DNA of 64,000 nt from Hyphomicrobiales bacterium (GTDB lineage Bacteria; Pseudomonadota; Alphaproteobacteria; Rhizobiales; Rhizobiaceae). Positions 18,811 through 28,187 of this stretch are shown here, one piece after another. Each line of letters starts with the position of its first letter. Position 1 is the stretch's first letter. The stretch spans positions 1 to 64,000 of the forward strand of contig UBTY01000018.1 in NCBI GenBank assembly GCA_900468535.1. Direction: 5' to 3'. The notes below the pieces were generated by a model. It worked only from the letters and a program-made list of their open reading frames with translations, made no database searches and was not told the origin of the DNA. Both the position numbers and the translations under genes were made by a program.

Positions 18811-21156
18811 ATGGGTGTTGAAGGAATTGGTGCACGCGTCGCGCGCAAGGAAGACAAGCGGTTCCTGACCGGCAAGGGCCGCTATACCGACGATATGGTC
18901 GTGCCGGGAATGAAGTATGCCTATTTCATCCGTAGCCCGCATGCACACGCGAAGATCAGCAATATCGATGCGGCATCGGCAAAGGCCATGCCAGGCGTCA
19001 TCGACGTGCTGGATGGCAAGCAGCTGCTCGCCGACGGCATCGGCAACCTCATCTGCGGCTGGATGATCCATTCGAAGGACGGCTCCCCGATGAACATGGG
19101 CGCCTGGCGCCCGCTGGCGACGGAGACCGTGCGATATGTCGGAGACGCCGTTGCGATCGTGGTGGCGGACTCGCTTGCAGAGGCGCGCGATGCGGCCGAG
19201 GCCGTGATTGTCGACTACGAAGAGCTACCAGCGGTGGTGGAGGCCATCGACGCGCTGAAATCGGGTGCGCCGCAGATCCATTCGAACGCGCCGGGCAATC
19301 TGATCTTCGACTGGCAGCTCGGCGATCCAGATGCGACAGACAAGGCGATCTCCGAAGCAGCACACGTCACCGAGATCGAGCTTCACAACAACCGGCTGTC
19401 CCCCAATCCCATGGAGCCCCGCGCCGCGCTCGGCATCTACGATTCGGCGGAGGATCACTACACCTGCTACACGACGAGCCAGAACCCGCATGTCGCCCGA
19501 CTGGTAATGAGCGCGTTCTACAATGTCGCGCCGGAAAACAAGCTGCGCGTCATCGCGCCCGACGTCGGCGGCGGCTTCGGATCGAAGATCTATATCTACC
19601 CGGAAGAAATCGTCTGTCTCTGGGCATCCAAGAAAACCGGCGTACCGGTCAAGTGGAATTCGGACCGGACCGAGGCTTTCCTGACGGACGCGCACGGGCG
19701 CGACCATGTCTCGACGGTCAAGATGGCCTTCGACAAGGACCATCGCATCATCGGGCTGAAGGTCGACACGATCGCCAATCTCGGCGCCTACATGTCGCTC
19801 TTCTCATCGGCCGTGCCGACCTATCTTTATGCCACGCTGCTATCCGGCCAGTACGATATCCCGGCGATCCATGCGAATGTTCGAACGGTCTACACCAACA
19901 CCGCACCCGTCGATGCCTATCGCGGCGCCGGTCGTCCGGAAGCGACCTATCTGCTCGAACGGACGATGGAGACGGCCGCACGCGAACTCGGCATCTCGCC
20001 GGCCGAACTGCGGCGGAAGAACTTCATCCGCTCCTTCCCACATCAGACGCCTGTGATCATGAACTACGATGCCGGCGACTACGAAGCCTCGCTCGAGGCA
20101 GCGATGCAGGCATCCGACTGGAACGGCTTTGCAGCCCGCAAGGCGGAAGCGGCCAATCGCGGCATGAAGCGTGGCATCGGCATGAGCTGCTACATCGAGG
20201 CCTGCGGCATTGCCCCTTCGCAAGCCGTCGGCTCACTCGGCGCCGGCGTCGGCCTGTGGGAATCGGCGGAGGTGCGGGTCAACGCCGTCGGCACCATCGA
20301 GGTCCTGACGGGATCGCACAGCCACGGCCAGGGACATGAGACGACCTTCGCACAGCTCGTTTCCGGTCGCCTCGGTGTACCGCTCGACAGCGTCTCGATC
20401 GTCCACGGCGATACCGACAAGGTCCAGATGGGCATGGGCACCTACGGCTCCCGATCCGGCGCCGTCGGCATGTCCGCGGTCGTGAAGGCGCTGGACAAGG
20501 TGGAAGCGAAGGCAAAGAAGATCGCCGCGCATCTGATGGAAGCGGATGAAAGCGACATCGTCATCGAAAACGGCGAACTCAAGGTGGCCGGCACGGACAA
20601 GGCTCTTCCCTGGTTCCAGGTGGCACTCGCCTCCTACACCGCCCACAACCTGCCTGCCGGCATGGAGCCGGGACTGAAGGAGACGGCGTTCTACGATCCG
20701 TCCAACTTCACCTTCCCTGCCGGTTGCTACATCTGCGAGGTCGAGGTCGATCCGGAAACCGGCAAGACCGAGATCATCCAGTTCGTCGCCGCCGATGACT
20801 TCGGCAATATCATCAACCCGATGATCGTCGAAGGGCAGGTTCATGGCGGCATTGCGCAGGGCATCGGCCAGGCGCTTCTCGAAGGCGTGCACTATGACGA
20901 GAACGGCCAGCTTCTGACCGCGAGTTTCATGGATTACGCCATGCCGCGCGCCGACGATCTCCCTTCGTTTAACGTCTCGCATCAGACGACACCCTCGCCG
21001 AGCAACCCGCTCGGCATCAAGGGCTGCGGCGAAGCCGGCGCGATCGGTTCACCACCGGCACTCATCAACGCCATCACCGACGCGATCGGAAACAACATGC
21101 TGACAATGCCGGCCACACCGCAGAAGGTCTGGATGGCGGCCCGCGCGGCTAACTGA
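18811..21156 (+). CDS. coxL: Molybdopterin-binding large subunit, form II CO-dehydrogenase-like
   Basis: This is the catalytic molybdenum subunit of a heterotrimeric hydroxylase, 781 residues long. It opens with GIGARVARKEDKRFLTGKGRYTDD, typical of the family, and has the GGGFGSK molybdopterin motif. The active-site loop reads AYRGAGR (about 369-375), which marks form II enzymes. Form I CO dehydrogenases have AYRCSFR with the copper-binding Cys. The S-L-M gene order is also that of form II. Form II proteins have weak or unproven CO oxidation and may act on other substrates, so the name is a family label. GGGAGG before the ATG at 18811 fixes the start. No coxD/E/F/G maturation genes follow. 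Confidence 0.93.
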   Translation: MGVEGIGARVARKEDKRFLTGKGRYTDDMVVPGMKYAYFIRSPHAHAKISNIDAASAKAMPGVIDVLDGKQLLADGIGNLICGWMIHSKDGSPMNMGAWRPLATETVRYVGDAVAIVVADSLAEARDAAEAVIVDYEELPAVVEAIDALKSGAPQIHSNAPGNLIFDWQLGDPDATDKAISEAAHVTEIELHNNRLSPNPMEPRAALGIYDSAEDHYTCYTTSQNPHVARLVMSAFYNVAPENKLRVIAPDVGGGFGSKIYIYPEEIVCLWASKKTGVPVKWNSDRTEAFLTDAHGRDHVSTVKMAFDKDHRIIGLKVDTIANLGAYMSLFSSAVPTYLYATLLSGQYDIPAIHANVRTVYTNTAPVDAYRGAGRPEATYLLERTMETAARELGISPAELRRKNFIRSFPHQTPVIMNYDAGDYEASLEAAMQASDWNGFAARKAEAANRGMKRGIGMSCYIEACGIAPSQAVGSLGAGVGLWESAEVRVNAVGTIEVLTGSHSHGQGHETTFAQLVSGRLGVPLDSVSIVHGDTDKVQMGMGTYGSRSGAVGMSAVVKALDKVEAKAKKIAAHLMEADESDIVIENGELKVAGTDKALPWFQVALASYTAHNLPAGMEPGLKETAFYDPSNFTFPAGCYICEVEVDPETGKTEIIQFVAADDFGNIINPMIVEGQVHGGIAQGIGQALLEGVHYDENGQLLTASFMDYAMPRADDLPSFNVSHQTTPSPSNPLGIKGCGEAGAIGSPPALINAITDAIGNNMLTMPATPQKVWMAARAAN

Positions 21157-21168
21157 AGAGGAACGAGG

Positions 21169-21966
21169 ATGTACCAGACAAACTATCACCGCGCCTCCTC
21201 CGTCGATGAGGCCGTCAAGATGATCTCCGGCACCTCCGAAGGCAAATATGTCTCCGGCGGAATGACGCTCATTGCCACGATGAAGCAGCGGCTCGCGGCC
21301 CCGAGCGATCTCGTCGATCTCCGACACATCCCGGCAATGAAGGGCATCAAGGTCGATGGTCGCCGGGTTACGATCGGAGCAGCAACGCCGCATGCCGAAG
21401 TGGCTGCTTCGGCAGCCTTGCGGGCAATCTGCCCCGCACTCTGCGATCTCGCCGGCATGATCGGCGATCCGCATGTCCGCCATATGGGAACCATCGGCGG
21501 ATCGGTGGCAAACAACGATCCCGCCGCGGACTACCCTTCCGCCATGCTGGCGCTGAATGCTCGCATCGCCACCAACAAGCGGGAGATCGGCGCCGACGAC
21601 TTCTTTACCGGCCTATTCGAGACAGCCCTGGAAGAGGGCGAACTGATTACGTCGATCAGTTTCGAAGCGCCCGACAAGGCAGGCTACGCCAAGTTTCCAA
21701 ATCCGGCATCACGCTATGCGATGACGGGCGTATTCGTCGCCAAGGGCTCCGGCGGTGTACGGGTCGCAGTGACAGGCGCGGGAAGCAACGGCGTCTTCCG
21801 CGAGAGCGCGATCGAAGCTGCGTTGAATGGAAGCTGGTCGCCGGACGCGCTTTCGAGCATCACGGTGGATGCCTCGAAGCTGATGTCGGATCTTCACGCC
21901 AGCGCCGAATATCGTGCAAACCTGGTCAAGGTCATGGCGAAGAGGGCAGTCACCAGCGCCGCGTGA
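21169..21966 (+). CDS. coxM: FAD-binding medium subunit, form II CO-dehydrogenase-like
   Basis: This is the flavin subunit of the same hydroxylase, 265 residues, of CO dehydrogenase/xanthine dehydrogenase FAD-binding type. The FAD motifs are visible: SGGMTLIATMK near the N-terminus and TIGGSVANNDPAADYP in the middle. It starts 12 bases after coxL and ends the operon. The next gene, hemA, is on the same strand but separated by an inverted repeat and a 185-base gap. Confidence 0.93.
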   Translation: MYQTNYHRASSVDEAVKMISGTSEGKYVSGGMTLIATMKQRLAAPSDLVDLRHIPAMKGIKVDGRRVTIGAATPHAEVAASAALRAICPALCDLAGMIGDPHVRHMGTIGGSVANNDPAADYPSAMLALNARIATNKREIGADDFFTGLFETALEEGELITSISFEAPDKAGYAKFPNPASRYAMTGVFVAKGSGGVRVAVTGAGSNGVFRESAIEAALNGSWSPDALSSITVDASKLMSDLHASAEYRANLVKVMAKRAVTSAA

Positions 21967-21973
21967 CATCAAT

Positions 21974-22006
21974 TGGTGGTCGCGAGCTCAGGGCTCGCGA
22001 TCACCA
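21974..22006 (+). terminator. Inverted repeat ending the cox operon
   Basis: A 14-bp stem with one G-T pair (21974-21987 with 21993-22006) lies seven bases past the coxM stop. There is no T-run after it, so it may be a weak terminator or an RNA-stabilising hairpin rather than a standard intrinsic terminator. Confidence 0.55.
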
Positions 22007-22151
22007 TCAAACACAGGCGAAAACAGGCAATTTCAAATTAAAATAATTCAAGACTATGGGCCTTTTGCCGCACATGATGCTAAAGCAGGAGGCAAGGGTT
22101 GACGTGCGCGCGCTGGTTCGCAAAAACGCTCGCACGATACTGGAGCATATG

Positions 22152-23366
22152 ATGGATTTCGAAGCATTCTTCAAAGACGAGCTGGATGGCCTGCATAATG
22201 AAGGCCGCTATCGCGTTTTTGCCGATCTTGAGCGTCACCGCGGCGCCTTTCCACGCGCCACCCGCCATACCCCGGATGGCCCGAAGGACGTGACGGTCTG
22301 GTGTTCCAACGACTATCTCGGCATGGGACAGAACGCCAAGGTCATTGAGGCGATGAAGAACGCCATCGATCACTGTGGCGCGGGTGCGGGAGGCACCCGG
22401 AATATCTCTGGCACCAACCACTCACACGTTCTTCTCGAACGCGAGCTTGCCGATCTGCACGGCAAGGAATCCGCGCTGATCTTTACCTCGGGTTACATCT
22501 CCAACTGGGCGGCCCTCGGCACGCTCGGCGCCAAGATCCCCGGCCTCATCATCTTCTCCGACGCACTGAACCACGCGTCGATGATCGAAGGCATCCGCTA
22601 CGCCAAGTGCGAGAAGGTGATCTGGAAGCACAACGACGTGCAGGATCTCGAAGCCAAGCTCGCGGCTGCCGATCCGAAGGCGCCGAAGCTGATCGCATTC
22701 GAGTCGGTCTACTCGATGGATGGCGACATCGCTCCGATCAAGGAAATCTGCGATCTCGCCGACAAGTACGGCGCGATGACCTATCTCGATGAAGTGCATG
22801 CCGTCGGCATGTACGGTCCGCGCGGCGGCGGCATTGCCGAACGCGAAGGCCTGATGGATCGACTGACGGTTATCGAAGGCACGCTTGGCAAGGCATTCGG
22901 CGTGATGGGCGGCTACATCGCCGCGTCGACCGCGCTCTGTGATTTCATCCGTTCCTTCGCCTCCGGCTTCATCTTCACGACCGCACTTCCTCCGGCTCTT
23001 GCCGCAGGCGCGGTTGCCTCGATCCAGCATCTGAAGGTCAGCCCCTTCGAGCGCGCGCGCCATCAGGACCGTGTCCGCACGCTGAGAGCCCTTCTCGACA
23101 AGCGCGGCATTCCGCATATGCCGAACCCCAGCCATATCGTGCCTGTCATGGTTGGCGACGCCGCAAAGTGCAAATGGATCTCGGATCTGCTGCTCGACAA
23201 CTGTGGTGTCTACGTGCAGCCAATCAACTATCCGACCGTGCCGAAGAAGACCGAGCGCCTGCGTATCACGCCGACGCCGCTGCACACGGATGCCGACATC
23301 GAGCATCTCGTCGAGGCGCTGCATTCGCTGTGGTCGCGTTGCGCGCTGGCCCGCCACGTCGCCTGA
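22152..23366 (+). CDS. hemA: 5-aminolevulinate synthase
   Basis: HemA condenses glycine and succinyl-CoA to 5-aminolevulinate, the first step of haem and cobalamin tetrapyrrole synthesis in alphaproteobacteria (C4 pathway). The 404-residue product has the whole alpha-oxoamine synthase fold: CSNDYLGMG, the glycine loop [23 protein letters not shown], and the PLP lysine in [13 protein letters not shown] (about 248). Rhizobial HemA proteins begin MDFxxFF or MDYxxFF, which selects the second of two adjacent ATGs. Longer frames to 22056 lack similarity. GGAG lies seven bases upstream. The 145-base leader from the cox hairpin probably contains its promoter; rhizobial hemA is often oxygen- or iron-controlled, but I see no FixK or Irr box. 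Confidence 0.97.
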   Translation: MDFEAFFKDELDGLHNEGRYRVFADLERHRGAFPRATRHTPDGPKDVTVWCSNDYLGMGQNAKVIEAMKNAIDHCGAGAGGTRNISGTNHSHVLLERELADLHGKESALIFTSGYISNWAALGTLGAKIPGLIIFSDALNHASMIEGIRYAKCEKVIWKHNDVQDLEAKLAAADPKAPKLIAFESVYSMDGDIAPIKEICDLADKYGAMTYLDEVHAVGMYGPRGGGIAEREGLMDRLTVIEGTLGKAFGVMGGYIAASTALCDFIRSFASGFIFTTALPPALAAGAVASIQHLKVSPFERARHQDRVRTLRALLDKRGIPHMPNPSHIVPVMVGDAAKCKWISDLLLDNCGVYVQPINYPTVPKKTERLRITPTPLHTDADIEHLVEALHSLWSRCALARHVA

Positions 23367-23388
23367 CGTTCGACAGAAAGATCGTTGC

Positions 23389-24564
23389 TTAGTTTATGAG
23401 CCCGGCAGCCCGCTGCCGGGCTTCTTTGTCGACCGCGAAGACGTCATCCATGGTGGAGGCCGCCGGCAGGTCGGCAAGCTGATCCATGACCGTTTCGGTG
23501 ACCTCGGCCATCGACAGGAAGGACAGCCGGCCCTCGATGAAGGCCTCGAGCGCCACTTCCTTCGCAGCGTTCAACACGGCACCCTGGACCCCATCGCGGA
23601 CCATTGCAAGGCGGGCAAGCCGCAGCGCCGGGAAGCGTTTTTCGTCCGGCGCCTCGAAGTCGAGACGCGACAGCCTGGCAAAGTCGAGCCGCTCGATCGG
23701 CAGGTTGGGACGCTGCGGGTGCGCGAGCGCATAACCGATCGCCGTGCGCATATCGGGCGCTCCGAGCTGGGCCAGAACCGAACCGTCAGTATAGCCGACC
23801 ATCGAATGAATGACCGACTGCGGATGAACGATCACTTCGATCTGCTCCGGCGAAAGACCGAACAGATGCTTCGCCTCGATCATCTCGAGCGCCTTGTTGA
23901 ACATCGAGGCGCTGTCGATCGAGATCTTCAGACCCATCGACCAGTTGGGATGGGCGCGCGCGGTTTCAACAGTCACATTCGCCATCTCTTCAATCGACGA
24001 ATTTCGGAAGGGACCACCCGATGCCGTCAGGATGATGCGTTCGACGGCGTGACGCTGGTTCTCTTCCAGAACCTGGAAGATCGCATTGTGCTCACTATCG
24101 ACTGGAAGCAGCTTGCCGCCACCGCGACGAACGGAGTCCACGAAAAGCCCACCGGCGGAAACGAGACACTCCTTGTTGGCGAGCGCGATATCGGCGCCCT
24201 TGCGGGCCGCGGCGAGGGTCGGCGCAAGACCCGCCGTCCCGACGATCCCGGCCATCACCCATTCGGCATCGAGATCCGCGGCTTCCATAAGGCCAGTCTG
24301 ACCCGCGGCAACGGCAATGCCGCTGCCTGCCAACGCACTCTTCAGCGCTTCATATTGGCTGTCGCTCGCTGTTACCACCAGCGCCGGTCTCAAGGCGCGG
24401 GCCTGCTCGGCCAGCAGCGCGATGTTTTCGTTACCGGTAAGGGCGGAGATCTCGAAATTTTCCGGTCCGCCCAGGTGATCGACCACGTCGATCGTGTTCT
24501 TGCCGATCGATCCCGTCGAGCCAAATATGCTGAGCCGCCTCGGCGCTTGTCTGCCCGTGATCAT
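23389..24564 (-). CDS. dxr: 1-deoxy-D-xylulose 5-phosphate reductoisomerase
   Basis: Dxr converts DOXP to 2-C-methyl-D-erythritol 4-phosphate with NADPH, the committed step of the MEP isoprenoid pathway. The 391-residue length is normal. Motifs in order are GSTGSIGKNTIDVV (NADPH binding), ALANKECLVSAG, LPVDSEHNAIFQ (metal and substrate site), ILTASGGPFRN and LLGAPDMRTAIGYAL-like. It stands alone, convergent with hemA, rather than beside cdsA/uppS as in many bacteria. Several rhizobia carry dxr away from that cluster. Confidence 0.96.
   Translation of the reverse strand: MITGRQAPRRLSIFGSTGSIGKNTIDVVDHLGGPENFEISALTGNENIALLAEQARALRPALVVTASDSQYEALKSALAGSGIAVAAGQTGLMEAADLDAEWVMAGIVGTAGLAPTLAAARKGADIALANKECLVSAGGLFVDSVRRGGGKLLPVDSEHNAIFQVLEENQRHAVERIILTASGGPFRNSSIEEMANVTVETARAHPNWSMGLKISIDSASMFNKALEMIEAKHLFGLSPEQIEVIVHPQSVIHSMVGYTDGSVLAQLGAPDMRTAIGYALAHPQRPNLPIERLDFARLSRLDFEAPDEKRFPALRLARLAMVRDGVQGAVLNAAKEVALEAFIEGRLSFLSMAEVTETVMDQLADLPAASTMDDVFAVDKEARQRAAGLIN
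23400..23421 (+). terminator. hemA terminator embedded in the 3' end of dxr
   Basis: A perfect 9-bp stem (23400-23408 with 23413-23421, loop CCCG) is followed by TTCTTTG on the plus strand. It lies 33 bases past the hemA stop and inside the last codons of the convergent dxr gene, so one sequence serves as both terminator and coding DNA. Confidence 0.8.
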
Positions 24565-24691
24565 GCCATTTGCCAGTCGTTTCCGTTTGCGTCAGGCTCT
24601 ACAGGGGATTGGAAAGTGCAGCAAGTGCGCATGGCATGCAACCAACCTTTAATCGGCGCGTTCCTGCAATTGGCCAAAGGAGGACAGCGCC

Positions 24692-24958
24692 ATGGTTTTC
24701 AAGCCGGGAACCTTTTTCGGAGAGCAGCCGGAAATCGAGGTTGAGTTCAAGAATCACGCGAAACTTGAGGAAGATATCGCCAACGCGCTTGCCGTCGCCG
24801 GCGGTATAGATGCGGCTGATGTCAACGTGACCGTCGACGGCACGGGCGTTGTGCTAAGTGGGTCGGTCGCGACACAGGAAGAAATCGCACGAGCTACCGC
24901 TGTCGCTGAAGCGATTTCGGGAACCCGTCCCGTGCGCAACGATATCGCGATCGGCTGA
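24692..24958 (+). CDS. BON domain protein
   Basis: This 88-residue protein is essentially one BON domain (about 22-86: ...KLEEDIANALAVAGGIDAADVNVTVDGTGVVLSGSV...). BON domains are thought to bind membranes or lipids and are common in OsmY-like stress proteins. There is no signal peptide, so this copy may be cytoplasmic. AGGAGGACAGCGCC precedes the ATG. It is monocistronic, upstream and divergent from dxr. The specific role is unknown. Confidence 0.85.
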   Translation: MVFKPGTFFGEQPEIEVEFKNHAKLEEDIANALAVAGGIDAADVNVTVDGTGVVLSGSVATQEEIARATAVAEAISGTRPVRNDIAIG

Positions 24959-24988
24959 AAACAGCTAAGCGCACAACCCACCAATCAC

Positions 24989-25141
24989 CTAGCCGGCAAA
25001 GCGCTCGACGAGAAAGGTCGAGCCGGCAACGCGGTCAGTTTTGGGCGTTGTTATCGGGCCGGAGGAATTGTAGGCCGTTGCCAACAGCAGGCCGCTTGCA
25101 ATGATGTAAGCGACGGCCAGAAGAGCCAATTTCGTACGCAT
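24989..25141 (-). CDS. Short secreted or membrane-anchored hypothetical protein (50 aa)
   Basis: The frame from the ATG at 25141 encodes a basic start (MRTK), one hydrophobic helix (about 5-24) and a short polar tail ending ERFAG. It looks like a small single-pass or secreted protein. A GGGAGT-like site (CGGGAAATAGGAGTGCTCGCC) precedes the ATG. I do not recognise the family. The longer frame to 25246 adds residues without a start signal. Confidence 0.6.
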   Translation of the reverse strand: MRTKLALLAVAYIIASGLLLATAYNSSGPITTPKTDRVAGSTFLVERFAG

Positions 25142-25252
25142 GGCGAGCACTCCTATTTCCCGGGAGAACGCGAAAACGGAGTGAAAGTTCCTGGCCCGTA
25201 ACATCGCTTCAGTGACGGACTGTCGAGGCAGAAACGGCGACCTCAAATGCAG

Positions 25253-25276
25253 AAAAGCCGCGAAACCGCGGCTTTT
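25253..25276 (-). terminator. Terminator of the DUF992 gene
   Basis: A perfect 10-bp stem (25253-25262 with 25267-25276, loop AAAC) begins 27 bases past the DUF992 stop. Its descending arm ends in four Ts on the minus strand. Confidence 0.78.
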
Positions 25277-25303
25277 CCCTTATCGAATTCTCAGCGGCGG
25301 GGA

Positions 25304-25822
25304 TCAGCCAGCTGGTGTCAGTGTTACCGACGTACCGGTCGCCGCCACGTTGAGGCCGAGCTGGCCAGTCAGGCTGATCATCTGCAGGTGGATCGAGCCG
25401 GAAGTGCCGCCGATAAGGATGTTGGTGCCGATGCCTGCAGCCAGAGTCGCCTCGGCCGTAGCCCCCTGATAGAGACCGCCGAGCGAACCGCGATGATACC
25501 CTGCGGTCGGCGCGAAGACTGCCCAGACGAGGCGTCCGCGCGTGGTGAAGCCGATGTCGACACCCAACTTGCGGATTGCACCCGTGTAGCGATCCTGTGC
25601 CTGAGAGCTCGAGGTTGGCGTGAAAACGCAGTCGATGGTCTTGGAAGATCCGAGAACATAGCCAACGCCGCCGCCGATATCGCAGGTCAGCATCCCGATC
25701 TTCACGCCGCCGCTGACATCGGGCTCGCGATAGGTCGTCACCAGGTCAGCTGCCATAGCGCCCGTGGCCAGGGTCTGCGCCACAGATGCTGCAGCAAGGA
25801 TCGTTGCGATTTTCTTTTTCAT
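25304..25822 (-). CDS. DUF992 family secreted protein
   Basis: This 172-residue protein has a clear signal peptide (MKKK start, hydrophobic core, cleavage after GAMA). The body matches the DUF992 family of Rhizobiales: a DIGGGVGYVLGSSKTIDCVF-like segment, a YTGAIRKLGVDIGFTT segment and a Gly/Ala-rich beta-strand C-terminus. DUF992 proteins are small, periplasmic or surface-exposed and of unknown function. Two Cys (in the LTC and IDC segments) could form a disulphide. GGAGACGACC precedes the ATG at 25822; the frame extending to 25990 is not supported. Confidence 0.88.
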   Translation of the reverse strand: MKKKIATILAAASVAQTLATGAMAADLVTTYREPDVSGGVKIGMLTCDIGGGVGYVLGSSKTIDCVFTPTSSSQAQDRYTGAIRKLGVDIGFTTRGRLVWAVFAPTAGYHRGSLGGLYQGATAEATLAAGIGTNILIGGTSGSIHLQMISLTGQLGLNVAATGTSVTLTPAG

Positions 25823-26156
25823 GGTCGTCTCCTTGTCGTCTGCTGGGAACATAGTGCCTTGTAATAATTTACCAAGCCCAGCGCGTTGATCCGAATCAAA
25901 GTGACGAAACAAGTGGTATCCGATTACGCCAAAAGGTGGACCGTTCCGACACAGGATCGCGCTTTGATGATGCGGAAGGCAGCGTTCCACAACAAGCGAT
26001 ACCGCAAACCTCCCCCTGACAATCAGCCGTCGTTGCTCCTATATAAGCGTCAACGATCTGCCGCCGATCGAACGCATGTGCCTGATCTCTTCCAGGAATG
26101 TCTGGACAGTGCTCTCCGGGTCGTCGCCGCGGCAGGTCAGAAACAGGAGAAACCCT
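25823..26156. other. Divergent promoter region, DUF992 gene / msrB
   Basis: This 334-base stretch has no gene I can support. It is AT-richer between 25855 and 26050 and must hold the promoters of the leftward DUF992 gene and the rightward msrBA operon. Frames crossing it on both strands have poor codon use. Confidence 0.4.
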
Positions 26157-26606
26157 ATGCAGTCTTACAGCAAGAGTGCCGAAGCAATCTCGAAGCTGTC
26201 GCCTGAGCAGTACCGCGTCACGCAGCAGTCGGGCACGGAACGGCCCGGCACCGGCGAATATCTTCATAACAAGGAGCCCGGCATTTACGTCGATATCGTC
26301 TCCGGCGAGCCGTTGTTCGCCTCGGCGGACAAGTACGAATCCGGGTGCGGCTGGCCGAGCTTTACGAAGCCGATCGAGGGCCGCAATGTGAAGGAACTGC
26401 ACGACGCATCGCATGGAATGGTCCGCACAGAAGTGCGCTCGCTTCACGGCGACAGCCATCTGGGCCATGTATTTCCCGACGGCCCGCTCGATCGCGGCGG
26501 GCTACGCTATTGCATCAATTCGGCATCCCTGCGCTTCGTCCATCGTGACCAGATGGAAGCGGAAGGGTATGGAGCCTATCTGGATCAAGTGGAGGACGTT
26601 CAATGA
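26157..26606 (+). CDS. msrB: Peptide-methionine (R)-S-oxide reductase MsrB
   Basis: MsrB reduces the R form of methionine sulphoxide in proteins. The 149-residue protein shows [26 protein letters not shown] and the catalytic cysteine in [11 protein letters not shown]. The two CxxC pairs that bind structural zinc in many MsrB proteins are absent, so this is a zinc-free type. AGGAG lies upstream of the ATG at 26157. Its stop overlaps the msrA start by four bases (ATGA), so the pair is translationally coupled. Confidence 0.95.
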   Translation: MQSYSKSAEAISKLSPEQYRVTQQSGTERPGTGEYLHNKEPGIYVDIVSGEPLFASADKYESGCGWPSFTKPIEGRNVKELHDASHGMVRTEVRSLHGDSHLGHVFPDGPLDRGGLRYCINSASLRFVHRDQMEAEGYGAYLDQVEDVQ

Positions 26607-27121
26607 CGACGGAACGCGCAGTACTCGCAGGCGGCTGCTTCTGGGGCATGCAGGATCTCATTCGCCGCTTCGACGGTGTCATTTCGACCCGCGTCGGATA
26701 TTCCGGCGGCGAGGTTCGGAATGCGACCTATCGCAACCACGGAAACCATGCCGAAGCGATCGAAATCATCTTCGATCCGGCCAAGACCAGCTTCCGCGAC
26801 CTTCTGGAGTTCTTCTTCCAGATCCACGATCCGTCCACGCTCAACCGCCAGGGCAATGACCTCGGCGCGAGCTATCGCTCCGCAATCTTCTATACCAGCC
26901 CGGAGCAGAAGACGGTGGCCGAGGATACTATAGCTGATGTCGACGCCTCAGGCCTGTGGCCGGGCAAGGTCGTAACCGAAGTAACCCCGGTGAGCGATTT
27001 CTGGGAAGCCGAGCCCGAGCATCAGGACTATCTCGAGCGCATCCCGAATGGCTACACTTGCCACTTCGCGCGCCCCGGCTGGAAGCTGCCAAAGCGGCAA
27101 CTCGATCGCCAGGCGTCCTGA
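26603..27121 (+). CDS. msrA: Peptide-methionine (S)-S-oxide reductase MsrA
   Basis: MsrA reduces the S form of methionine sulphoxide. The 172-residue protein carries GGCFWG with the catalytic Cys at about residue 12, plus GYSGG and the family's [20 protein letters not shown] stretch. It has no C-terminal resolving-Cys extension, since the tail is [11 protein letters not shown], so it probably relies on another cysteine or direct reduction. Coupled to msrB, it covers both sulphoxide diastereomers. Confidence 0.96.
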   Translation: MTTERAVLAGGCFWGMQDLIRRFDGVISTRVGYSGGEVRNATYRNHGNHAEAIEIIFDPAKTSFRDLLEFFFQIHDPSTLNRQGNDLGASYRSAIFYTSPEQKTVAEDTIADVDASGLWPGKVVTEVTPVSDFWEAEPEHQDYLERIPNGYTCHFARPGWKLPKRQLDRQAS

Positions 27122-27147
27122 AAACGGACTGTGACATGCAAATAAGC

Positions 27148-27169
27148 AAGGCGGGCTGCGGCCCGCCTT
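27148..27169. terminator. Terminator after msrBA, shared with the convergent LysR gene
   Basis: A perfect 9-bp stem (27148-27156 with 27161-27169, loop TGCG) is followed by TTTCTTTT on the plus strand. It lies between the two convergent stops and may act in both directions, though the T-run favours msrA. Confidence 0.85.
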
Positions 27170-27187
27170 TTCTTTTGGACCTGCAGG

Positions 27188-28075
27188 TCAATCGCCGGCG
27201 ATGTCCTTCAGCCGCGCCGCCAGAAACTCCACGCACAGGCGAACCTTCGCGGCCGTCAGCCGGTTGTGCGGAAACACCGCATGAATGGGTGCGGCCGGCA
27301 ACAAGATTTCCGGAAGCACCACCTCCAGCTGACCGGACCTGATATCGTCACGGACGTCCCAGATCGATTTCAGGATCAGCCCTGCTCCTCCAAGCGCCCA
27401 TCGATGCGCAAGCTCGCCATTGTTGGTGCTCAACACGCCTCCGACGTTGGCGCTGCGACCATCTTCAAAGGTCCAATGGGCGTTTGGCGGATTGCCAAAG
27501 GTGATCGCTGCATGACTGGAAAGGTCTTCCAGCGTTTCCGGCCGTCCATGACGAGCAAGATAGGAGGGAGCCGCGCAGATGACACGCCGGTTTGGAGCGA
27601 GGTGCCGCGCGATCAGGCTTGAATCGGCAAGAGCGCCGAAGCGGATCGCGAGATCGTAGCCGCGCTCGACGATGTTGGCGACACCATCCTCGGTATCGAG
27701 ATGAACATGCAGTCCCGGATGCCGAGCCTGAAACTCCTGAAGCAGCGGCGCCAGCCAGCGGCACCCGAACGCAAAAGTCGACGTCACTCTCAAAATCCCG
27801 AGCGCTGTGTCCTTGCCGCTCGTGGCCTCGGTCTCGGCATCGTCGATTTCCGCAAGAATGCGCACGCAGCGGGCAAGGAAGCGCGCCCCTTCTTCTGTCA
27901 GCGTCAACGAGCGCGTCGTCCTGTTGAAGAGCCGGACTCCGAGCCGTGCCTCCAGGCGCGTCAGCTTGCGGCTGACCACCGTAAGCGAAAGCCGCAACTC
28001 GCGGGCCGCCGCCGACAGGCTGCCGGCTTGGGCCACACGAACGAACACCAGCATATCAAGAAGATTGCCGCTCAT
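27188..28075 (-). CDS. LysR family transcriptional regulator
   Basis: This 295-residue regulator has the LysR winged helix-turn-helix at its N-terminus (about 1-60: FVRVAQAGSLSAAARELRLS and the following VSRKLTRLEARLGVRLFNRTTRS) and a periplasmic-binding-like effector domain (about 90-290). It belongs to the subgroup that often controls a divergent oxidoreductase. The neighbouring divergent SDR gene is the likely target, with a 112-base shared promoter region at 28076-28187. The ATG at 28075 gives the usual MSGNLLDMLVF start; the frame to 28111 adds 12 unrelated residues. Confidence 0.92.
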   Translation of the reverse strand: MSGNLLDMLVFVRVAQAGSLSAAARELRLSLTVVSRKLTRLEARLGVRLFNRTTRSLTLTEEGARFLARCVRILAEIDDAETEATSGKDTALGILRVTSTFAFGCRWLAPLLQEFQARHPGLHVHLDTEDGVANIVERGYDLAIRFGALADSSLIARHLAPNRRVICAAPSYLARHGRPETLEDLSSHAAITFGNPPNAHWTFEDGRSANVGGVLSTNNGELAHRWALGGAGLILKSIWDVRDDIRSGQLEVVLPEILLPAAPIHAVFPHNRLTAAKVRLCVEFLAARLKDIAGD

Positions 28076-28187
28076 ATTCTTGCTGTTACAGCAAGAGATA
28101 GTCTCCAACAATGTCTATTCTTGCCGAAGAAGCGATACGCTATCTTCCACCCAATGAAACGCGGTCATCGCAGGAAAGGATCAGCAG

